64,000 bases of DNA from Phoronis australis (lineage: Eukaryota; Phoronida; Phoronidae). The translations under genes and the position numbers were made by a program. The notes below the pieces were generated by a model. The model had not been told where the DNA came from. It saw only the letters and a program-made list of their open reading frames with translations, and did not search any database. Location of the stretch: the NCBI GenBank assembly GCA_002633005.1, contig NMRA01000279.1:464422-528421 (forward strand). Reading direction: 5' to 3'. This document shows, piece by piece, positions 49,152-60,786 of the stretch (within the stretch, counting starts at the first letter, position 1; each line of letters starts with the position of its first letter).

Positions 49152-49692
49152 CTGAATGTGCAGAGGTGTAATCATGCTGTTAGACAACGCAGTGCGATAG
49201 AATACTCAAACCAAACTTACATTTCTCCCAGTTGAGATCTCACTTAAAGCATAGCTTAAGTTCTTAAGCACATACATGGAGTTGTGGAGTTTGAAACCAT
49301 TTTTGTGTCTAAGCAACGATGAGTATTGTCGAATGAGTAGTAAGTTATGTTTTAAACTGGGCACAGGAGCCAGCTCAATAGTATTGGATCTACTCGGCGG
49401 CATCTTCCTAAAATACCTACTTAAGTTTGTAGCGTGAAACAAACGTTTTAACTCTGCAATTAAGTAAGTTGAAGTAACCAGATTCGTATAATAGTGGACA
49501 TGATCATTGTTGTGTGATGTAGCCATCATAACCAAGACATATTTCGAGACCCCACTGTGTACGAGTAAACAGACTGAGCCAATCTTCGTTTTTAGCCTGC
49601 TAACAGGGTGACATTCAGTTTTAAACCAAACCAAAAACAAAAAAAAAAACGCTTATATGCACACTCGCATGATGAATTTTACTTAATTATAC

Positions 49693-49865
49693 CTGCAGTG
49701 AAGGAGTTTCTAACATCAACCACCACCGCGTTCTCACTTCCGACAATCAATGACCTATTTGCGGCAATGATGGCATCTACTGCTTGAATGCTGGCTTTAA
49801 GCTTTTCAGCGTCAGACAAGTTGCCAACTAATAACAGCTGTTGATCAACAAGCACTGAACCAGCC
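49693..49865 (-). CDS. Exon 16: first SEA domain, part 3 with GSV cleavage motif
   Basis: 173-nt exon (phase 2 in, phase 1 out). It opens with RAGSVLVDQQLLL. GSV(V/L)V is the SEA self-cleavage motif, where the Gly-Ser bond breaks during folding. The rest, rich in Ala, Ile and Asp with LSDAEKLKASIQAVDAIIA, fits the last helix and strand. Its place in the middle of the CCP run, far from the membrane, is unusual: cleavage here would leave the outer 13 or more CCPs held only by non-covalent contact. Confidence 0.82.
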
Positions 49866-50347
49866 CTGAAAGGTGAATCGGTATTTCAGCAATTAAAACA
49901 TCATAAAGTTAGTGAGTATGACAGAAAATATCTTCATAAAAACTACACTGCACCCAAGGTCTTCTTCTGTTCTGAGTACAGTGGATATGGCCAAACCAAC
50001 TATCCCTATGATTTCCAAAAACCCAGGGACGCAGATCAAGCAGTTTATCAAGACATTGAGTCCAAATTCAATGTATTCTAATGTTATTGATTTGTGCAAG
50101 CTGTTCCGTGTACTTAGAGTTCAAATTCTATATATTGATACAATTTTTACCGATTATAAATTTGGGTAATATACTTTACAGGATTAGAACGAGGCTGCGG
50201 AACTTTAAAACATACATAACAATCCAAATATAAGATTATAATGTTTATAGATGGATCAGTATAGGGTAGAGTAAACACCAGATCCAGAAGTTTTCTTCTC
50301 CAAACAGTTGTTCAATAAATTATCGTTTCAAACTTAAATTGACTCAC

Positions 50348-50409
50348 CGTAGCTGTTTAATCTTGAGGCTGTTGTAATGTCCAACTCCTTGTCTGTATAT
50401 TGGGTCGAG
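50348..50409 (-). CDS. Exon 15: first SEA domain, part 2
   Basis: 62-nt exon (phase 0 in, phase 2 out) reading LDPIYRQGVGHYNSLKIKQLR, matching the SEA middle segment (--Y-------Y-S--I--LR) just before the cleavage motif. The second SEA domain of the gene has a middle exon of exactly the same length and phase. Confidence 0.8.
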
Positions 50410-50709
50410 CTACAAAATAATCATGAGCATAAACACGACAATATATCGAAAGGAGTGAGTCAAAAAAACTATCTTACCTTGATCAATTGAAATAAGTTTC
50501 TGCTGCTAACAGAGCGCGCGTTATTTACTAACAAACTCAGCTTAAGCACATGTTCATGAACTTATAAATGCTTACACTGAAATGTCCCAGTGACTACAAG
50601 CAGCCGACACAGTCTTGAATTATCTAAGTCCGGACGGATTTTAGTTAGTAGTGTGATTGGAAAACACCATAAATAATTCATACATAAGAAATCAAATAAA
50701 AATACTCAC

Positions 50710-50822
50710 TGTGGTATTCAATTCCTTCAAAAACAGCTCCGTGGTTGGGTCTGACAGATTCTCGTAGTTCGATTTATACGACAACGATAGCTTCATTAGA
50801 ATGCCGATGTAGGTTGTTGTTC
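50710..50822 (-). CDS. Exon 14: first SEA domain, part 1
   Basis: 113-nt exon (phase 1 in, phase 0 out) reading TTTYIGILMKLSLSYKSNYE and then LSDPTTELFLKELNT. This is the opening beta strand and first helix pattern of SEA domains (-Y-NLSDP-T--F--L). Donor GTGAGT, acceptor TTCAG. Confidence 0.8.
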
Positions 50823-51321
50823 CTGAAGGCGCATGTGTAGCCATGAAATAATGTAAGGAACTTCCGGTACAACTTTAGAATGTGCTATTTGTACAATTTA
50901 CAATAAAATAAACAGGGAAATGAGTCGGTATCACACGTAACAATTGAATTGTATTTGACTTCTGGGGAACTATACACTAATTCAAAAAGGACAGTGCAGT
51001 GAAATAGTCAACCTTCCCATACAGTGGCGATCGAGATATGTAATGTGAAATTGTATACTATGGTCTATAAACGCTTTTTAGCACTTTAATTCCCCGGTTG
51101 GTGACTAAAAACTAACCACATTTACCATACATTTAGCCAGATCAATTATGATTGAATTATTCGTCGAGGAAAAATTTCCGAGCGATTGCTAGGGCATTTC
51201 AGTCAGGATATGTTCAACCATGTATTTCTAAAAAAATTAAGACTAAAAATGATAATAGAGTATTTCTGGGCAAGGCCAATTTCATCTATTTTGCAGGTCT
51301 ATAAATATTGAAGCAACTCAC

Positions 51322-51498
51322 TCCTGCACATCAGAGCAGACCCACTCCATGTTTGATCGGCCTGACATGTCCGTGAGAGGTCGCCACCAGATTGTTCATA
51401 TCCAGCATCACAAGCATAGTTGGCAGTGTCCCCAAAGTCATTTGTATCAGATGTAACGGTAGAATTTGGGTTAACGTCGGGGGGACCACAACTTACTC
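51322..51498 (-). CDS. Exon 13: CCP/sushi
   Basis: 177-nt phase 1-1 exon. VSCGPPDVNPNST opens the domain, with FGDTANYACDAGYEQ, SRTC and QTWSGSALMC following. It belongs to a different CCP subgroup (F-D-A-YACD, GYEQSGG, SRTC) than the array, shared with exons 18 and 19. Confidence 0.9.
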
Positions 51499-52134
51499 CT
51501 GAAATAATATTGACATATAGTGGTCAATATTGTGCGAGTGGTGTCGCTGTATATGGAGCCTCTAAGTTGATCTAATTGAGATTGTGGTCTCAGTCGTGTT
51601 TGCGCTCATGCGTTTGCCTAATCAGCTGTTCCCTGTCAGCCGCTTCGTGTCCATTGTGCCTGGTCTATATGCAGGTTCATATTTTTAGAGTAAGTTGTTG
51701 GAATTTCGAGAATGAATATGAAGCAACACTCATCGAAATTAATTGTTTTGATAGTTTTCCACATTGAAAACAGTATATAGTGGAAAAGAAATCCGTGTTC
51801 TTGCTTAATTTATGTCTAATATTAAGAATGTCAAATTCATTTTGGAACCCAATTATAACAATTAAACATTTAATGAGCATATATTTGACACCAAAACGAG
51901 CATTAATGAACGAAAAGAATCACACAAACTCCAATTCAATCTGAAAAAGAGCCACATTTTCAGATCAATTTATCAATGCTCACCCATGGCATTTGATTTC
52001 AAGACTTAGTAGACTCACCAATTCGCAGTAGATTGACACCTGTTTGACATTTCGACTGCCAGTGTTTCTTAAGGACTGTTATGTAATATTTTAGGTTTGC
52101 ACGAAACCAAAAGCAAATACAAAATAGTACGTAC

Positions 52135-52311
52135 TTGTGCATGACAAAGCAGTTCCAGTCCAAGCTCCGTCAGACCCACATAGGCGTGTAGTGTTACCAC
52201 CTGTCGATTCATAGCCGTCGTCACAGGAATAAGTAGCTGCTCCTTGGTAAGTGGTGGATGTAGTCGTGACGTTGGAATTTGCGTTGGCGGTTGGATGGCC
52301 ACAATCTTTTA
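52135..52311 (-). CDS. Exon 12: CCP/sushi, last array copy
   Basis: 177-nt CCP exon, the 3'-most copy of the tandem array. It reads DCGHP (Gln to His) and QGAATYSC (Thr to Ala). Similarity to the array unit stops about 90 bp beyond its donor, near 52,041. Confidence 0.9.
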
Positions 52312-52984
52312 CTGGAAATTATGAAAAGAGAAAGAGGCCCATTAACATGTAAGTTCACACGTCTCCTTTACAAATGTATTCACGTTCTTATATTGGTCGA
52401 ATTTCATTACAACTCTCTCGTTATTAATATAGATCATGATGAAGCAAATGGCAGAGCTTAATTATGATGCTTTAAGCCATTGCACGCCAACACGCACATG
52501 GCAGTTAGTGTCACAATATTGTATGCAAAATCTTAAGCATTGATGTTCATGAAGACTGTCGATAACTTTAAGGCCCTCGATGGCAGAGGAAAAGAGATAT
52601 TAGAAATATAACACAAGTTAGGCACAATACAACATTTCAGGAGCAAGATAGAAAAAAAATATAAAAAATGAGAGACCGCTATTGTTTGATTTACCCTGAA
52701 ATGGGCCTGGTCAATACTTTGTTTCCGTTGTTTGTGCTAGATAATCACTTCCTTCTGAGATATCAATCAGTTCTCAGGAAGAAATCGTCATCTAGAACAA
52801 CGAGATGTCTAAAGCAGTTATTTAACAATGCTGCCGCGGAAAAATCTATCAATTGCAAGCAGTGTATCAAGAATAAATATCAGTCATTGAGATCCCTCGT
52901 TTCGACTGCCAGTTTTTCTTAAGGACTGTTATGTAAAGTTTTAGGTTTGCAAGAAACCAAAAGCAAATACAAAATAGTACGTAC

Positions 52985-53161
52985 TTGTGCATGACAAAGC
53001 AGTTCCAGTCCAAGCTCCGTCAGACCCACATAGGCGTGTAGTGTTACCACCTGTCGATTCATAGCCGTTGTCACAGGAATATGTAGCTGTTCCTTGGTAA
53101 GTGGTGGATGTAGTCGTGACGTTGGAATTTGCGTTGGCGGTTGGTTGGCCACAATCTTTTA
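52985..53161 (-). CDS. Exon 11: CCP/sushi, array copy
   Basis: 177-nt CCP exon with CDNGYE for CDDGYE. The acceptor is TTTCTAG. The adjacent intron keeps the antisense relic with an in-frame stop. Confidence 0.9.
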
Positions 53162-53831
53162 CTAGAAATTATGAAAAGAGAAAGAGGCACATTAACATGT
53201 AAGTTCACACGTCTCCTTTACAAATGTACTCACGTTGTTATATTGGTCGAATTTCATTACAACTCTCTCGTTTTTGATATAGATCATGATGAAGCAAATG
53301 GTAGAGCTTAATTATGATGCTTTAAATCATTGGAGGCCAACACGCACATGGCAGTTAGTGTCACAACAGTGTATGCAAAATCTTAAGCATTGATGTTCAT
53401 GAAGACTGTCGATAACATTAAGGCTCTTGTTGGCACAGGAAAAGAGATATTATGAAAACAACAAATGTTATGCACAATACAACATTTCGGGAGCAAGAAA
53501 GAAAAGAAATATCAAAATGAGAGACCGCCATTGTTTGATTTAGGTATAAATGGGCCTTGTCAATACTTTTTTCCGTTGTGTGTGCTCGATAATCACTTCC
53601 TCCTGAGAGATCCATCAGTTGTAAGGCAGAAGTCGTCATCGAGAACAACGAGATGTCTAAAGCAATTATTCAACAATGCTGTGGCTGAAAAATCTATCAA
53701 TTCAAAGCAGTGTCTCAAGAAGAAATATCGGTCACTGATATCCCCCGTTTCGACTGCCAGTTTTCTTAAGGACTGTTATGTAATATTTTAGGTTTGCACG
53801 AAACCAAAAGCAAATACAAAATAGTACGTAC

Positions 53832-54008
53832 TTGTGCATGACAAAGCAGTTCCAGTCCAAGCTCCGTCAGACCCACATAGACGTGTAGTGTTACCACCTG
53901 TCGATTCATAGCCGTCGTCACAGGAATAAGTAGCTGTTCCTTGGTAAGTGGTGGATGTAGTCGTGACGTTGGAATTTGCGTTGGCGGTTGGTTGGCCACA
54001 ATCTTTTA
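53832..54008 (-). CDS. Exon 10: CCP/sushi, array copy
   Basis: 177-nt CCP exon identical to the array consensus in protein, with one silent change in the Arg codon of TTRLC. Confidence 0.9.
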
Positions 54009-54679
54009 CTGGAAATTATGAAAAGAGAAAGAGGCCCATTAACATGTAAGTTCACACGTCTCCTTTACAAATGTACTCACGTTCTTATATTAGTCGAATT
54101 TCATTACAACTCTCTCGTTATTAATATAGATCATGATGAAGCAAGTGGTAGAGCTTAATTATGATGCTTTAAATCATCGGAGGCCAACACGCACATGGCA
54201 GTTAGTGTCACAATAGTGTATGCAAAATCTTAAGCATTGATGTTCATGAAGTCTGTCGATAACTTTTAAGCTCTCGTTGGCACAGGAAAAGAGATATTAT
54301 CAATATAACAAAAGTTAGGCACAATACAACATTTCAGGAGGATGAAAGAAAAGAAATAAAAAAATGAAAGACCGCCATTTTTGACTTACCCAGAAATGGG
54401 CCTGGTCAATACTTTGTTTCCGTTGTTTGTGCTCGGTAATCAATTCTTTCTGAGAGATCAATCAGTTGTAAGGCAGAAGTCGTCATCGAGAACAACGAGA
54501 TGTCTAAAGCAATTATTCAACAATGCTGCGGCGGAAAAATCTATCAATTGCAAGCAGTGTCTAAAGACGAAATATCGGTCATTGAGATCCCCCGATTCGA
54601 CTGTCAGTTTTTCTTAAGGACTGTTTTGTAATATTTTAGGTTTCCACGAAACCAAAAGCAAATACAAAATAGTACGTAC

Positions 54680-54856
54680 TTGTACATGACAAAGCAGTTC
54701 CAGTCCAAGCTCCGTCAGACCCACATAGGCGTGTAGTGTTACCACCTGTCGATTCATAGCCGTCGTCACAGGAATAAGTAGCTGTTCCTTGGTAAGTGGT
54801 GGATGTAGTCGTGACGTTGGAATTTGCGTTGGCGGTTGGTTGGCCACAATTTTTTA
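54680..54856 (-). CDS. Exon 9: CCP/sushi, array copy
   Basis: 177-nt CCP exon with KNCGQP at the start in place of KDCGQP and a silent change in the last Cys codon. All structural residues are intact. Confidence 0.9.
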
Positions 54857-55527
54857 CTGGAAATTATGAAAAGAGAAAGAGGCACATTAACATGTAAGTT
54901 CACACGTCTCCTTTACAAATATACTCACTTTCTTATATTTTTCGAATTTCATTACAACTCTCTCGTTATTAATGTAGATCATGATGAAGCAAATGGTAGA
55001 GCTTAATTATGATGCTTTAAGTCATTGGAGGCCAACACGCACATGGCAGTTAGTGTCACAATAGTGTATGCAAAATCTTATGCATTGATGTTCATGAAGA
55101 CTGTCGATAAGTTTAAGGCTCTCGTTGGCACAGGAAAAGAGATATTATAATTATAACAAAAGTTAGGTACAATACAACATTTAAGGAGCAAGAAACAAAA
55201 GAAATATAAAAAATGAGAGACTGACATTGTTTGATCTAGCCAGAAATGGGCCTGGTCAATATTTGTTTCCGTTGTTTGTGCTCGATAACCACTTCCATCT
55301 GAGAGATCAATCAGTTGTAAGGCAGAAGTCGTCATCGAGAACAACGAGATGTCTAAAGCAATTATTCAACATTGCTGCGGCGGAAAATTCTATCAATTGC
55401 AAGCAGTGTTTAAAGAAGAAATATCGGTCATTGAGATCCCCCGTTTCGACTGCCAGTTTTTCTCAATGACTGTTATGTAATATTTTAGGTTTGCACAAAA
55501 GCAAAGCAAATACTAAATAGTACGTAC

Positions 55528-55704
55528 TTGTGCATGACAAAGCAGTTCCAGTCCAAGCTCCGTCAGACCCACATAGGCGTGTAGTGTTACCACCTGTCGA
55601 TTCATAGCCGTCGTCACAGGAATAAGTAGCTGTTCCTTGGTAAGTGGTGGATGTAGTCGTGACGTTGGAATTTGCGTTGGCGGTTGGTTGGCCACAATCT
55701 TTTA
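55528..55704 (-). CDS. Exon 8: CCP/sushi, array copy
   Basis: 177-nt CCP exon of consensus protein type. The flanking intron shares the 'gcacaaaagc' variant with the introns next to exons 4 and 6, so sub-groups of units appear to have spread together. Confidence 0.9.
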
Positions 55705-56377
55705 CTGAAAATTATGAAAAGAGAAAGAGGCACATTAACATAAAAGTTCACACGTCTCCTTTACAAATGTACTCACGTTCTTATATTAGTCGAATTTCGT
55801 TACAACTCCCTCGTTATGAATATAGATCATGATGAAGCAACTGGTAGAGCTTAATTACGATGGTTTAAGTCATTGGAGGCCAACACGCCCATGGCAGTTA
55901 GTGTCACGATTGAGTATGCAAAATCTAAAGCATTGATGTTCATGAACACTTTCGATAACTTTAAGGCTCTCGTTGGCACAGGAAAAGAGATATTATAAAT
56001 ATAACAAATATTAGGCACAATACAACATTTCAGGAGCAAGAAAGAAAAGAACTATAAAAAATGAGAGACTGCCACTGTTTGATTTAGCCAGAAATGGGCC
56101 TGATCAATACTTTGTTTCCGTTGCTTGTGTTCGATAACCACTTCGTTCTGAGAGATCAAACAGTTGTAAGGCAGAAGTCGTCATCGAGAACAACGAGATG
56201 TCTAAAGCAATTATTCAACAATGCTGCGGCCGAAAAATGTATCAATTGCGAGCAGTGTCTCAAGAAGAAATATCGGTCATTGAGATCCCCCGTATCGACT
56301 GCCAGTTTTTCTTAAGGACTGTTATGTAATATTTTAGGTTTGCACGAAACCAAAAGCAAATACAAAATAGTACGTAC

Positions 56378-56554
56378 ATGTGCATGACAAAGCAGTTCCA
56401 GTCCAAGCTCCGTCAGACCCACATAGGCGTGTAGTGTTACCACCTGTCGATTCATAGCCGTCGTCACAGGAATAAGTAGCTGTTCCTTGGTAAGTGATGG
56501 ATGTAGTCGTGACGCTGGAATTTGCGTTGGCGGTTGGTTGGCCACAATCTTTTA
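56378..56554 (-). CDS. Exon 7: CCP/sushi, array copy
   Basis: 177-nt CCP exon. It reads NSSVTTSITY where the consensus reads NSNVTTSTTY, so the first sequon moves by two residues (NSS replaces NVT) but a glycosylation site remains. The last exon base is T. Confidence 0.9.
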
Positions 56555-57225
56555 CTGGAAATTATGAAAAGAGAAAGAGGCACATTAACATGTAAGTTCA
56601 CACGTTTCCTTTACAAATGTACTCACTTTCTTATATTGGTCGAATTTCATTACAACTCTCTCGTTATTAATGTAGATCATGATGAAGCAAATGGTAGAGC
56701 TTAATTATGATGCTTTAAGTCATTGGAGGCCAACACGCACATGGCAGTTAGTGTCACAATAGTGTATGCAAAATCTTATGCATTGATGTTCATGAAGACT
56801 GTCGATAAGTTTAAGGCTCTCGTAGCCACAGGAAAAGAGATATGATAGTTATAACAAAAGTTAGGTACAATACAACATTTAAGGAGCAAGAAAGAAAAGA
56901 AATATAAAAAGTGAGAGACTGACATTGTTTGATTTAGCCAGAAATGGGCCTGGTCAATACTTTGTTTCCGTTGTTTGTGCTCGATAACCACTTCCATCTG
57001 AGAGATCAATCAGTGGAAGGCAGAAGTCGTCATCGAGAACAACGAGATGTCTAAAGCAATTATTCAGCAATGTTGCGGCGGAAACTTCTATCAATTGCAA
57101 GCAGTGTCTAAAGAAGAAATATCGGTCATTGAGATCCCCCGTTTCGACTGCCAGTTTTTCTCAATGACTGTTATGTAATATTTTAGGTTTGCACAAAAGC
57201 AAAGCAAATACTAAATAGTACGTAC

Positions 57226-57402
57226 TTGTGCATGACAAAGCAGTTCCAGTCCAAGCTCCGTCAGACCCACATAGGCGTGTAGTGTTACCACCTGTCGATT
57301 CATAGCCGTCGTCACAGGAATAAGTAGCTGTTCCTTGGTAAGTGGTGGATGTAGTCGTGACGTTGGAATTTGCGTTGGCGGTTGGTTGGCCACAATCTTT
57401 TA
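57226..57402 (-). CDS. Exon 6: CCP/sushi, array copy (consensus)
   Basis: 177-nt exon matching the array consensus: KDCGQPTANANSNVTT, then STTYQGTATYSCDDGYES, TGGNTTRLCGSDGAW and TGTALSCT. Acceptor TTTCCAG, donor GTACGT. Confidence 0.92.
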
Positions 57403-58074
57403 CTGGAAATTATGAAAAGAGAAAGAGGCACATTAACATGTAAGTTCACACGTCTCCTTTACAAATGTACTCACGTTCTTATATTGGTCGAATTTCATTA
57501 CAACTCTCTCGCTATTAATATAGATCATGATGAAGCAAATGGTAGAGCTTAATTATGATGTTGTAAGTCATTGGAGGCCAACACGCACATGGCAGTTAGT
57601 GTCAAAATAGTGTATGCAAAATCTTATGCATTGATGTCCATGAAGACTGTCGATAACTTTAAGGCTCTCGTTGGCACAGGAAAAGAGATATTATAAATAT
57701 AACAAAAGTTAGGCACAATACAACATCTCAGGATCAAGAAAGGATAGAAATATAAAAAATGAGAGACTGACATTGTTTGATTTAGCCAGAAATGGGCCTG
57801 GTCAATACCTTGTTTCCGCTGTTTGTGCTCGATAATCACTTGATTCTGAGAGATTAATCAGTTGTAAGGCAGAAGTCGTCATCGAGAACAACGAGATGTC
57901 TCAAGCAATTATTCAACAATGCTTCGGCGGAAAAATCTTTCAATTGCAAGCAGTGTCTAAAGAAGAAATATCGGTCATTGAGATCCCCCGTTTCGACTGC
58001 CAGGTTTTCTTAAGGCGTGGTATGTAATATTTTAGGTTTGCACGAAACAAAAGCAAATACAAAAGAGTACGTAC

Positions 58075-58251
58075 TTGTGCATGACAAAGCAGTTCCAGTC
58101 CAAGCTCCGTCAGACCCACATAGGCGTGTAGTGTTACCACCTGTCGATTTATAGCCGACGTCACAGGAATAAGTAGCTGTTCCTTGGTAAGTGGTGGATG
58201 TAGTCGTGACGTTGGAATTTGCGTTGGCGGTTGGTTGGCCACAATCTTTTA
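58075..58251 (-). CDS. Exon 5: CCP/sushi, array copy
   Basis: 177-nt CCP exon with CDVGYKS where the consensus has CDDGYES, two charge-altering changes in one loop. Cysteines and tryptophan are intact. The acceptor reads TTTTCAG rather than TTTCCAG. Confidence 0.9.
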
Positions 58252-58921
58252 CTGAAAATTATGAAAACAGAAAGAGGCACATTAACATAAAAGTTCACAC
58301 GTCTCCTTTACAAATGTACTCACGTTCTTATATTAGTCGAATTTCATTACAACTCTCTCGTTATGAATATAGATCATGATGAAGCAACTGGTAGAGCTTA
58401 ATTATGATGGTTTAAGTCATTGGAGGCCAACACCCCATGGCAGTTAGTGTCACGATTGAGTATGCAAAATCTAAAGCATTGATGTTCATGAACACTTTCG
58501 ATAACTTTAAGGCTCTCGTTGGCACAGGAAAAGAGATATTATAAATATAACAAATATTAGGCACAATACAACATTTCAGGAGCAAGAAAGAAAAGAAATA
58601 TAAAAAATGAGAGACTGACATTGTTTGATCTAGCCAGAAATGGGCCTGGTCAATACTTTGTTTCCGTTGTTTGTACTCGATAACCACTTCCATCTGAGAG
58701 ATCAAACAGTTGTAAGGCAGAAGTCGTCATCGAGAACAACGAGATGTCTAAAGCAATTATTCAACAATGCTGCGGCGGAAAATTCTATCAATTGCAAGCA
58801 GTGTCTAAAGAAGAAATATCGGTCATTGAGATCCCCGTTTCGACTGCCAGTTTTTCTCAATGACTGTTATGTAATATTTTAGGTTTGCACAAAAGCAAAG
58901 CAAATACTAAATAGTACGTAC

Positions 58922-59098
58922 GTGTGCATGACAAAGCAGTTCCAGTCCAAGCTCCGTCAGACCCACATAGGCGTGTAGTGTTACCACCTGTCGATTCATA
59001 GCCGTCGTCACAGGAATAAGTAGCTGTTCCTTGGTAAGTGGTGGATGTAGTCGTGACGTTGGAATTTGAGTTGGCGGTTGGTTGGCCACAATCTTTTA
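58922..59098 (-). CDS. Exon 4: CCP/sushi, array copy
   Basis: 177-nt CCP exon with an Ala to Ser change (NSNSNVTT). The exon's final base is C rather than A at the GTACGT donor, so the residue spanning the splice changes. Domain residues are otherwise intact. Confidence 0.9.
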
Positions 59099-59760
59099 CT
59101 GGGAATTATGAAAAGAGAAAGAGGCACATTAACATGTAAGTTCACACGTCTCGTTTACAAATGTACTCACTTTCTTATATTCGTCGAATTTCATTACAAC
59201 TCTCTCGTTATTAATGTAGATCATGATGAAGCAAATGGTAGAGCTTAATTATGCTGCTTTAAGTCATTGGAGGCCAACACGCACATGGCAGTTAGTGTCA
59301 CAATAGTGTATGCAAAATCTTATGCATTGATGTTCATGAAGACTGTAGATAAGTTTAAGGCTCTCGTTGGCACAGGAAAAGGGATATTATAATTATAACA
59401 AAAGTTAGGTACAATAAAACATTTAAGGAGCAAGAAAGAAAAGAAATGTAAAAAATGAGAGACTGACATTGTTTGATTTAGCCAGAAATGGGCCTGGTCA
59501 ATACTTTGTTTCCGTTGTTTGTGTTCGATAACCTCTTCCTTCTGAGAGATCAATCAGTTTTAAGGCAGAAGTCGTCATCGAGAACAACGAGATGTCTAAA
59601 GCAATTATTCAACAATGCTGCGGCGGAAAACTATCAATTGGAAGCAGTGTCTCAAGACGAAATATCGGTCATTGAGATCCCCCGTTTCGACTGCCAGTTT
59701 TTCTCAATGACTACATGTAGGTTTGCACGAAACCAAAGGAAAATACAAAATAATACGTAC

Positions 59761-59937
59761 TTGTGCATGACAAAGCAGTTCCAGTCCAAGCTCCGTCAGA
59801 TTCACATAGGCGTGTAGTGTTACCACCTGTCGATTCATAGCCGTCGTCACATGAATAAGTAGCTGTTCCTTGGTAAGTGGTGGATGTAGTCGTGACGTTG
59901 GAATTTGCGTTGGCGGTTGGTTGGCCACAATTTATTA
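59761..59937 (-). CDS. Exon 3: CCP/sushi, array copy
   Basis: 177-nt CCP exon. It starts INCGQP instead of KDCGQP and has LCESDG instead of LCGSDG. All four Cys, the Trp and both sequons are intact. The intron on the lower-coordinate side is about 10 bp shorter than in other units. Confidence 0.9.
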
Positions 59938-60609
59938 CTGGAAATTATGAAAAGAGAAAGAGGCACATTAACATATAAGTTCACAAGTCTCCTTTACAAA
60001 TGTACTCACTTTCTTATATTGGTCGAATTTCATTACAACTCTCTCGTTATTAATCTAGATCATGATGAAGCAAATGGTAGATCTTAATTATGATCCTTTA
60101 AGTCATTGGAGACCAACACGCACATGGCAGTTAGTGTCACAATAGTGTATGCAAAATCTTATGCATTGATGTCATGAAGACTTTCGATAAGTTTAAGGCT
60201 CTCGTTGGAACAGGAAAAGAGATATTATAAATATAACAAAAGTTAGGTACAATACAACATTAAAGGAGCCAGAAAGAAAAGAAATATAAAAAATGAGAGA
60301 CTGACATTGTTTGATTTAGCCAGAAATGGGCCTGGTCAATACTTTGTTTCCGTTGTTTGTGCTCGATAACCACATCCTTCTGAGAGATCTATCAGCTGTA
60401 AGGCAGGAGTCGTCATCGAGAACAACGAGATGTCTAAAGCAATTATTCAACAATGCTGCTACGGAAAAATCTATCAATTGCAAGCAGCGTCTAAAGAAGA
60501 AATATCGGTCATTGAGATCAACCGTTTCGACTGCCAGTTTTTCTTAAGGACTGTTATGTAATATTTTAGGTTTGCACGAAACTAAAAGCAAATACAAAAT
60601 AGTACGTAC

Positions 60610-60786
60610 TTGTGCATGACAAAGCAGTTCCAGTCCAAGCTCCGTCAGACGCACATAGGCGTGTAGTGTTACCACCTGTCGATTCATAGCCGTCGTCACA
60701 TGAATAAGTAGCTGTTCCTTGGTAAGTGGTGGATGTAGTCGTGACGTTGGAATTTGCGTTGACGGTTGGTTGGCCACAATCTTTTA
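60610..60786 (-). CDS. Exon 2: CCP/sushi, array copy
   Basis: 177-nt phase 1-1 exon for one complete CCP domain of 59 residues. Four cysteines sit at the canonical places (DCGQP, YSCDDGYE, TRLC, LSCT) and the Trp is in AWTG. It differs from the array consensus by an Ala to Val change in the QPT-NAN segment and by LCASDG in place of LCGSDG. Two N-glycosylation sequons (NVT, NTT) are kept. Confidence 0.9.

Noticed and set aside
52279-60777. Repeated short open frames (about 60-80 codons) on both strands of the array
   Set aside because: They are out-of-frame readings of CCP exons and introns. The CCP frame with four cysteines is the coding one.
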